Source: an uncultured Prevotellaceae bacterium
GTDB taxonomy: Bacteria; Bacteroidota; Bacteroidia; Bacteroidales; Muribaculaceae
NCBI GenBank assembly: GCA_937898675.1
Contig: CALEJB010000026.1
Span: 1-19,354, forward strand
Direction of reading: 5' to 3'
Length of the DNA stretch: 19,354 nucleotides
Shown here: positions 15,696 through 19,354 of the stretch, one piece after another
How positions within the stretch are numbered: position 1 is the stretch's first letter
Layout: each line of letters starts with the position of its first letter
Made by a program: the position numbers and the translations under genes
The notes under the pieces: generated by a model
Told to the model about the DNA's origin: nothing
Databases searched by the model: none
Seen by the model: the letters and a program-made list of their open reading frames with translations, nothing else

Positions 15696-17015
15696 ATGAA
15701 CATTTCGATTGTTGGAACCGGATATGTCGGACTGGTGAGTGCCACCTGCTTTGCCGACTTGGGCGTGAATGTAACTGTGGTTGACCGCGACAGCCAAAAG
15801 ATTAACCGCCTGGTCTATGGCGCCATCCCCATCTATGAGCCGGGGCTCGACAACATGATTGCGCGCAACGTCAACGACAAGCGCCTGACGTTTACGAGCG
15901 AGTACCTTGAGGGCTTCGTCGGCCAGGACTACGTGTTCTGCGCCATCGACGCCACCGCCGAGGAGGACGGCTCGACCGACGTCACCCCCGTGCTCGACAC
16001 CGCCAAGACCTTTGGCGACAGCATCACGAGCCACAGCGTGTTTGTCATCAAATCGACGGTGCCCGTGGGCACGGCGCTGCAAGTCACCAAGGTCATCCGC
16101 GAGGCGCTCGAGGCACGCGGCAAGGCTGGGGAAATCACCTTTGACGTTGCCAGCAACCCCGACTTTCTCACCGAGGGAAACGGCATCAAAGACTTCCTGA
16201 AGCCCGATCGCATCGTCATCGGCACCGAGACCGAGACGGCGCGCGACGCCATGCACGACCTGTTCCACACCATCATGATGCACAACAACCGCACCGTCAT
16301 CTACACCGACACCCGCACTGCCGAGATGATCAAATATGCCGCCACATCGATGCTCGCCACACGCGTCAGCTTCATGAACGAAATTGCCAACCTGTGCGAA
16401 ATCGTGGGCGCCGACATCAACATCGTGCGGCACGGCGTGGGCACCGACAGCCGCATCGGCCCCAAGTACATCTTCCCGGGCTGCGGTTACGGCGGCACGC
16501 TGTTCCCCCAGGACATCAAGGACCTCATCAAGATTGGCAGCGAGCACAATGTGGACATGGAGGTGCTCAAGGCCGTCGAGAACGTCAACAAGAACCAAAA
16601 GCGCATCCTGTTCAAGAAGTTGTACAACCACTTCAAGGGCGACCTCAAGGGCAAGACCGTGGCGCTGTGGGGCCTGAGTTTCAAGCCCGAGACCGACGAC
16701 ATGACCGCCGCACCCGCCATCGACACCATCAACCTGCTCATGGACGCCGGATGCCACGTGCGCGTCTATGACCCCGTGGCCATGAACGCCACCAAGCGGC
16801 GCTGGAACAACGTCTATTGCGGCATCGACATGTATGACGCCGTCAAGGGCGCCGACGCACTGCTCCTGCTCACCGAGTGGCAACAGTTCCGCATTCCCGC
16901 CTGGCCCACCATCAAGGACCTGATGAACACCCCGCTGGTCATCGACGGCCGCAATGTCTATGACGGCGACATGCTCGAGCGCTTGGGCTTCGCCTACCGC
17001 TGCATCGGCAGGTAA
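15696..17015 (+). CDS. UDP-glucose/GDP-mannose dehydrogenase family protein lacking catalytic Cys
   Basis: A 439-residue, full-length member of the family that oxidises nucleotide sugars to uronic acids with NAD. The Rossmann motif GTGYVGL (7-13), KSTVPVG (119-125, Thr121), Lys213 of KYAAT, the FKPETDDM segment (329-336) and the family ending CIGR are present. The catalytic loop, usually GGSCFPKD, reads GGTLFPQD (266-273): the nucleophilic Cys is Leu269 and the Lys is Gln272, while Asp273 is kept. The spacing from Lys213 to Leu269 is 56, the same as Lys204 to Cys260 in the Streptococcus enzyme. Other changes: NPEFL to NPDFL (156), Asn to Thr217, and the GTP loop to DATA (85-88). It may be a changed-activity paralogue or a non-catalytic one, so it should not be called functional ugd without a test. 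Confidence 0.88.
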   Translation: MNISIVGTGYVGLVSATCFADLGVNVTVVDRDSQKINRLVYGAIPIYEPGLDNMIARNVNDKRLTFTSEYLEGFVGQDYVFCAIDATAEEDGSTDVTPVLDTAKTFGDSITSHSVFVIKSTVPVGTALQVTKVIREALEARGKAGEITFDVASNPDFLTEGNGIKDFLKPDRIVIGTETETARDAMHDLFHTIMMHNNRTVIYTDTRTAEMIKYAATSMLATRVSFMNEIANLCEIVGADINIVRHGVGTDSRIGPKYIFPGCGYGGTLFPQDIKDLIKIGSEHNVDMEVLKAVENVNKNQKRILFKKLYNHFKGDLKGKTVALWGLSFKPETDDMTAAPAIDTINLLMDAGCHVRVYDPVAMNATKRRWNNVYCGIDMYDAVKGADALLLLTEWQQFRIPAWPTIKDLMNTPLVIDGRNVYDGDMLERLGFAYRCIGR

Positions 17016-17060
17016 CACCCCTTGACGGAACAATAAGGGACAACAACCCATAGTAATAGA

Positions 17061-17127
17061 CAGCCTGGACAACTTTGGACAAGCGTGCAAGAGCCTTGTC
17101 AAAGTTGTCCAGGCTGCCTTTATTTTT
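17061..17127 (+). terminator. Long hairpin terminator after the dehydrogenase gene
   Basis: Left arm 17061-17083 and right arm 17095-17116 pair over 22 bp with a single bulged base, around an 11-nt loop. TTTATTTTT follows at 17119-17127. The stem is longer than most intrinsic terminators. It most likely ends the dehydrogenase transcript. Confidence 0.75.
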
Positions 17128-17181
17128 CATGCTGTGCCGGCGCCACACCGCTTGCCACAGGCCGGCGCCATGGGGCCGGAC

Positions 17182-17221
17182 ATTGAGCAAAATGCGGTAA
17201 AAATGCCTGAATTTGCTCAAT
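17182..17221. repeat. Perfect 10-bp inverted repeat
   Basis: ATTGAGCAAA (17182-17191) is perfectly complementary to TTTGCTCAAT (17212-17221), with a 20-nt spacer. A short T run (17221-17224) follows on the plus strand. It lies 71 nt upstream of the -7 element of the next gene, so it may be a regulator site or a second, weak terminator. Confidence 0.6.
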
Positions 17222-17291
17222 TTTAGGCTATGTTCCCCGATTTTGGTCACTTGCATGACAGGGGTTTACCTCTTGTTCCTCATTTTACCCC

Positions 17292-17299
17292 TAACTTTG
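17292..17299 (+). promoter_or_regulatory. Putative -7 element for the terminal secreted-protein gene
   Basis: TAACTTTG matches TAnnTTTG, 47 nt before the ATG at 17347. The nearest TTG upstream (17273-17275) is 16 nt away, shorter than the usual 19-21. Confidence 0.45.
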
Positions 17300-17346
17300 C
17301 GGCAAACAATTTTTTATTCATTAACAACCAAACAACAATTAAGCTT

Positions 17347-19354
17347 ATGAAACAAAGATTCATTAAATCTGTTTTGATGGTTGCGCTGTGCATGGCCTTT
17401 GGCACCACAGCGGCACAAACCATTATCGTCAACAACAGCAATGGCAGCAAGGATGCGCCTGTCAAGCCTAACATCGACATGACCAAGTATGACAAGCGCA
17501 TCCTCAAAAACGGCAACGAGGTTTACACCCCCAAGCACGACAATTCTATCAAGAAACTGAATGCCGAGGAAACAGAACTTGTCAATGTAACCTTCCTGTT
17601 AAGCTATGACCCGTCAATTATGTATTCTTCGGGTGAAATGACAATCAGTGGAAATTCAATTGAAGATGTATGGATGGACTATGATTTTGAGAATGATTCT
17701 TATCAATTGACTTACCAATTACCCATTGGAACTTATGATTTCCTTACATCTTGTTTTCTCATGGAAGGTGGTTTGGCATATAATGTTAAGGAACTGGTAG
17801 AAATCAATAAAGATACCACTATGACATTTGATTTTGCCGAATCAAACATTAGGCATAGCTATAAAACTTTCAAACCAAGCGGAGAAGAGGCGACTTTGAA
17901 TTCGTACCAATCTGATGGAAATATTATTAATGGAAATACTCTTTGTTTCCTTGATCGTATTTCACTCATTTTAAAAGGAAGTGGTACTATTGGGTCCTAT
18001 TCCAGTATGGTCTATTGGGAACGAGGCATAAATCCAAGTGCAACCATTTTTCTTAATAGTTTAAGCGATCGCTATAAATTAGCATCGGAGAGAATCCTTC
18101 AAGATGAAAATGGCGTGTGCATTATTAAATATGAATCCAATGACATGAATGAAACATTGCTTCAGAACAACCCTGAAAACTTCGTGTTGTATGAAGAGGA
18201 ATTCAACTCTATCGGCAACGACAAAAATGGTTTGTTCCAAGGTTTCTCCACCATCGAAATGATTGATAATATTAATAATGGTGGAATGCTCGGTAATGCT
18301 ACGATACCAATATCAACCCCTTTGACAAAAGTATATGTTGACCCCAACAGAAAAGAAGGTGACGAGCCCAGTAAATTTGATATCATGATACTGCCCATAT
18401 TCCAAGATAATGTTTCAGTACCCGTACTTTATTCTTGGTATGAATATGATGACATGGGCAATCCAACAATTGAGCATATTGACACCATGCAGATATTTAG
18501 AACTATAACAGGCCTGCCTGTCATGATTAATAATGATGGAAGCATGGAATATGTAAATACTGGCCATGATGCTGCGGGAAATTATGGATTCCATGTTCCT
18601 GAAGGCGGTGGCGATATCATCGAATATCCTGGCCATCCCCAGTTTTCTTTCGCAAGTCAGCAAAAAGCATTGCCCTATGGTTCTAACTGTCCCATTAATG
18701 CTTTTATGGCACAAAATAGTGTAGGTTATATGGGTGGAAAATATTCTGCTGTCGCACCATGCTTTATCGGCCGTTTTGGTGAAATTGTAGGAGGATATTA
18801 CACAACTGACATCAGGTATAACGGCGAACTGATTACAAACAATTACCTTACCAGAGACCAGGATATGTATAACTTTGCTGCTCAAGGTAACCCAGATGGC
18901 GTGATTACCGCTCATTTCGAGAACACCAATGCAGTTGTTGACGGTTTGCAAGGCAGGAATGTGACCGACGTTTACTATGACCAACGCCAAGCAGACTGGA
19001 CCGCTCCCACGCTGCAAATGCTCCTCTTCAAGGACCGTGAGGGCAACATTATAGACCGTTTTGCAACCGCTGATGAGGGTACTCTTGAGTTCGCTGGTGG
19101 TGACTTCAATTATCATACAGATGGCGCATATTGGTTTGACTGTAAGGAGCAGACGGTGGAGGTGTCCTATTCACCCTATAACGCCGACCAATGGCTTGCA
19201 CTTGATGTTGAAGAGGTTCCTGGTGAGTTCTATATGCCCGGCTTCGGCTATTTCTATCGCGGCTCGCTTGAGGATGTGACCAACCCCAGCGCAACTGGGT
19301 GGTATGACCTGAGAATCAAGCTGACCGACCTCTCGGGCAACTGGCAGGAGCAGG
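17347..19354 (+). CDS. Large secreted protein of unknown function, 3' end cut by window
   Basis: Open from ATG 17347 to the window edge with no stop (669 codons plus one base), so at least 669 residues are encoded. It starts with a signal peptide (MKQRF, hydrophobic VLMVALCMAF, likely cut after TTAA before Gln24), so it is exported. No catalytic motif or named domain is recognised. The body is rich in Asn, Asp, Tyr and Gly, as in many beta-rich extracellular Bacteroidetes proteins. The segment from about residue 538 (NVTDVYYDQRQADW onwards) to the edge reads like an extracellular beta-sandwich region. Codons and bases are clearly AT-rich from roughly 17580 to 18950 and GC-rich at both ends, unlike the neighbouring genes. 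The -7 element upstream and the A-rich leader support the start. Confidence 0.85.
   Translation, partial: MKQRFIKSVLMVALCMAFGTTAAQTIIVNNSNGSKDAPVKPNIDMTKYDKRILKNGNEVYTPKHDNSIKKLNAEETELVNVTFLLSYDPSIMYSSGEMTISGNSIEDVWMDYDFENDSYQLTYQLPIGTYDFLTSCFLMEGGLAYNVKELVEINKDTTMTFDFAESNIRHSYKTFKPSGEEATLNSYQSDGNIINGNTLCFLDRISLILKGSGTIGSYSSMVYWERGINPSATIFLNSLSDRYKLASERILQDENGVCIIKYESNDMNETLLQNNPENFVLYEEEFNSIGNDKNGLFQGFSTIEMIDNINNGGMLGNATIPISTPLTKVYVDPNRKEGDEPSKFDIMILPIFQDNVSVPVLYSWYEYDDMGNPTIEHIDTMQIFRTITGLPVMINNDGSMEYVNTGHDAAGNYGFHVPEGGGDIIEYPGHPQFSFASQQKALPYGSNCPINAFMAQNSVGYMGGKYSAVAPCFIGRFGEIVGGYYTTDIRYNGELITNNYLTRDQDMYNFAAQGNPDGVITAHFENTNAVVDGLQGRNVTDVYYDQRQADWTAPTLQMLLFKDREGNIIDRFATADEGTLEFAGGDFNYHTDGAYWFDCKEQTVEVSYSPYNADQWLALDVEEVPGEFYMPGFGYFYRGSLEDVTNPSATGWYDLRIKLTDLSGNWQEQ

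Larger units (their letters stand above)
17016..17346. other. Intergenic region with hairpins and a promoter
   Basis: This 331-nt gap holds a long hairpin terminator (17061-17127), a 10-bp direct repeat GCCGGCGCCA at 17136-17145 and 17161-17170, an inverted repeat at 17182-17221 and a -7 element at 17292-17299. No convincing gene is seen. Confidence 0.65.

Noticed and set aside
16491..16515. A frameshift as the cause of the missing cysteine in the dehydrogenase
   Set aside because: The frame is intact on both sides of the loop and flanking family residues (GYGG before, FP-D-IK after) stay in register. No single insertion or deletion restores a GGSCFPKD reading.
15624..17102. 492-codon open frame on the minus strand
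   Set aside because: It lies opposite the dehydrogenase gene and part of the terminator. Its protein is low in recognisable motifs and rich in Val, Asp, Gly and His, typical of the antisense of a high-GC coding region.
18415..19116. 233-codon open frame on the minus strand in the AT-rich region
   Set aside because: It lies inside the continuous secreted-protein frame on the other strand, has many Ile, Ser and Cys residues, and shows no domain. The plus frame has a promoter, a signal peptide and no stops for 669 codons.

Overview
The window looks like a chromosomal piece of a high-GC Bacteroidales genome, most likely a gut Muribaculaceae or a close relative (inference). Five signs point there: a DUF2027-Smr protein, a GSCFA-family protein, a MurF-alanine racemase fusion, two AAA_14/DUF4143 ATPases, and Bacteroidetes-type promoters (TAnnTTTG at -7, sometimes TTG about 20 bases upstream), with A-rich rather than Shine-Dalgarno leaders. 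No phage, transposase, CRISPR array, tRNA or rRNA was seen.

Layout. (1) 1-1361: terminator of an off-window gene, then the DUF2027-Smr gene. (2) 1362-2701: a heptamer tandem repeat, then a minus-strand AAA_14/DUF4143 ATPase with its own promoter and a pair of 34-bp direct repeats upstream. (3) 2744-5999, all minus: Lrp/AsnC regulator, terminator, inositol-monophosphatase-like phosphatase, trpS with its own promoter, and a YgjP-type zinc metalloprotease 15 nt behind trpS. (4) 6000-6323: divergent control region. (5) 6324-13426, plus: a tight six-gene operon of GSCFA protein, MurF-Alr fusion, secreted BspA-type leucine-rich-repeat protein, TadA, a lipoprotein alpha/beta-hydrolase and type I asparaginase, with gaps of 14 nt or less or ATGA overlaps. 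(6) 13427-14794: repeated palindromes, a good promoter, a second AAA_14/DUF4143 ATPase and a bidirectional terminator. (7) 14817-17015: an AqpZ-type aquaporin divergent from a UDP-glucose/GDP-mannose dehydrogenase family gene. (8) 17016-17346: hairpins and a promoter. (9) 17347 to the end: a secreted protein of unknown function, cut by the window edge.

How the genes fit together. The long operon mixes D-alanine supply and late peptidoglycan precursor synthesis (MurF-Alr) with tRNA editing (TadA) and envelope or amide metabolism (esterase, asparaginase). This suggests growth-linked expression rather than one pathway. The minus cluster pairs tRNA charging (TrpS) with a putative protease.

The points most worth a second look are: the sugar-nucleotide dehydrogenase lacks the family's catalytic cysteine (Leu269) and has several other active-site changes in an otherwise intact, full-length frame; both DUF4143 ATPase genes carry different repeat modules directly upstream of their promoters; and the final secreted protein has an AT-rich middle inside GC-rich ends, suggesting a mosaic gene.
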